Of a DNA stretch of 21,983 nt, positions 21,235 through 21,983 are shown in pieces. The translations under genes and the position numbers were made by a program. The first letter of the stretch is position 1. Every line of letters starts with the position of its first letter. The stretch is from JBFWRK01 sp050248955 (GTDB lineage Bacteria; Actinomycetota; Acidimicrobiia; Acidimicrobiales; Ilumatobacteraceae). The stretch is taken from contig JBFWRK010000031.1 in assembly GCA_050248955.1 (NCBI GenBank), positions 1-21,983 of the forward strand. The letters run 5' to 3'. The notes beneath the pieces were generated by a model. That model made no database searches. It worked only from the letters and a program-made list of their open reading frames with translations, and was not told the DNA's origin.

Positions 21235-21983
21235 TCAGATCACGACCCCGAGCGCTCGCTCCGCAACCTCGATGTCGCGCGCCGCGAACGGCCCGTACAG
21301 GCCCGCGACATCGGGTGACTCGGCGGCGACGCGAGGCGTGGCGTCGAGGATCCGTGAGGCGATCGGACCGACGAGCGCGACGAGTCCGATGAGCATCACG
21401 ATCCGCCAACCATTCGACGTGACGGTCGTATCCCAATCGACGATCGTCGCCACGAGCAGACCGGCCGTCATCCAGCCTCCGGCCCATGCTCGGCGGGGGA
21501 CGCTCGTGGTGTCGGCGAGCGCCGGCAGGTTCGGTACGACACCGAGCGTCCACGTGACGATGGCGAACACGAAGGACCAGCGGGGGATCACATCAGCAGC
21601 GGTCAACGCCCACGTCGCCACACCACCGGCGACACCCGCACCGATCAAGTTCCATCGCCCGAGCAACGGACGGAACCCCTCCGCCGTCTGCGACGACGCG
21701 CCGTTCGGGTTGCGGCCGAGGCTGATGCCGATGATCCCCGGCATCACGCGCGAGATGTTCGTGAACGAAGGGACCACCTTCGCGAGGATGCTGTTGCCGC
21801 CGAGCAGCATGCCGCCGAGCAGTGCGCCGCTCACCGTGCCGACACCGCCGACGACCGCGAGGAGCACGATCGGCAGGCTCTTCACGAAGTCGAAGTCGCT
21901 CGGGCCGACGCCCTTGCCGGCGAGCGCGCCGGAGCTCGCGGCGATCGCCGCCGAGATGCCGAACGCGAGCACCTTCGTCGCCG
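21235..21983 (-). CDS. livM: Branched-chain amino-acid-type permease LivM, 5' end outside window, extended C-terminus
   Basis: About 248 C-terminal residues are visible; the N-terminal part is cut by the window edge. The first visible segment TKVLAFGISAAIAASSGALAGKG and the following FVKSLPIVLLAVVGGVGTVSGALLGGMLLG are the conserved LivM core with the ATPase-contact region. LivM usually ends soon after this. Here a further ~140 residues follow (from LGRNPNGASS), with about four more hydrophobic helices near visible residues 108-128, 135-152, 167-183 and 192-210, and a soluble tail. The extension may be lineage-specific. The stop is one base before livG. Confidence 0.88.
   Translation of the reverse strand, partial: ATKVLAFGISAAIAASSGALAGKGVGPSDFDFVKSLPIVLLAVVGGVGTVSGALLGGMLLGGNSILAKVVPSFTNISRVMPGIIGISLGRNPNGASSQTAEGFRPLLGRWNLIGAGVAGGVATWALTAADVIPRWSFVFAIVTWTLGVVPNLPALADTTSVPRRAWAGGWMTAGLLVATIVDWDTTVTSNGWRIVMLIGLVALVGPIASRILDATPRVAAESPDVAGLYGPFAARDIEVAERALGVVI

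Overview
The window comes from a high-GC (roughly 68-70% by eye) bacterium, most likely an actinomycete. Starts are ATG or GTG, stops are almost always TGA, adjacent genes overlap by 1-4 nt, and paired acyl-CoA dehydrogenases sit beside a branched-chain amino-acid ABC operon. Gene content would suit Acidimicrobiia/Ilumatobacter-like lineages, but no rRNA or other marker is present, so this placement is an inference.

Left part (1-6824). A minus-strand set reads XRE/MmyB-type regulator, a 29-codon mini-ORF, then two half-ABC exporters; the second exporter is cut by the left window edge. The regulator is divergent from a small SnoaL-like gene, and a perfect 11-bp inverted repeat lies between them. 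The SnoaL-like gene converges on a TetR gene at a 14-bp-stem hairpin. The TetR gene is divergent from a carotenoid cleavage oxygenase, with two tandem 13-bp palindromes between them that look like TetR operators.

Centre (6825-15521). A 138-bp regulatory interval holds a ladder of 11-bp direct repeats and an 18-bp palindrome. It precedes six tightly coupled genes for a membrane-bound relative of group 4 [NiFe] hydrogenases and complex I: NuoB-like small subunit, HyfB-, HyfC-, HyfE- and HyfF-like membrane subunits, and a fused NuoC/NuoD-like large subunit. All four cysteines that would bind Ni-Fe are replaced (Ser211, Ser214, Ser470, Asn473). No ferredoxin-type subunit and no maturation gene is present. 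The set matches the energy-converting hydrogenase-related (Ehr) class, whose physiological reaction is unknown, and it is the most interesting system here. A secreted or membrane-anchored class-C-type serine hydrolase follows 24 bp downstream and may be co-transcribed.

Right part (15522-21983). One acyl-CoA dehydrogenase on the plus strand converges on a coupled pair of acyl-CoA dehydrogenases on the minus strand, probably a heteromeric alpha/beta enzyme. Upstream of that pair lie a small inverted repeat, a striking 94-bp C-rich tract (16 C-runs, G-quadruplex-prone on the minus strand) and an unexplained 268-bp stretch with repeated GGTTCTCnGCTC-type elements. The window ends with a minus-strand operon: LivM (5'-truncated by the edge, with an unusual C-terminal membrane extension), LivG, LivF and a coupled two-helix membrane protein of unknown function.

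Metabolically the right half points to import and oxidation of acyl or branched-chain substrates, and the centre to an ion-translocating redox complex of unknown electron donor and acceptor. No tRNA, rRNA, CRISPR array or intact mobile element was seen.
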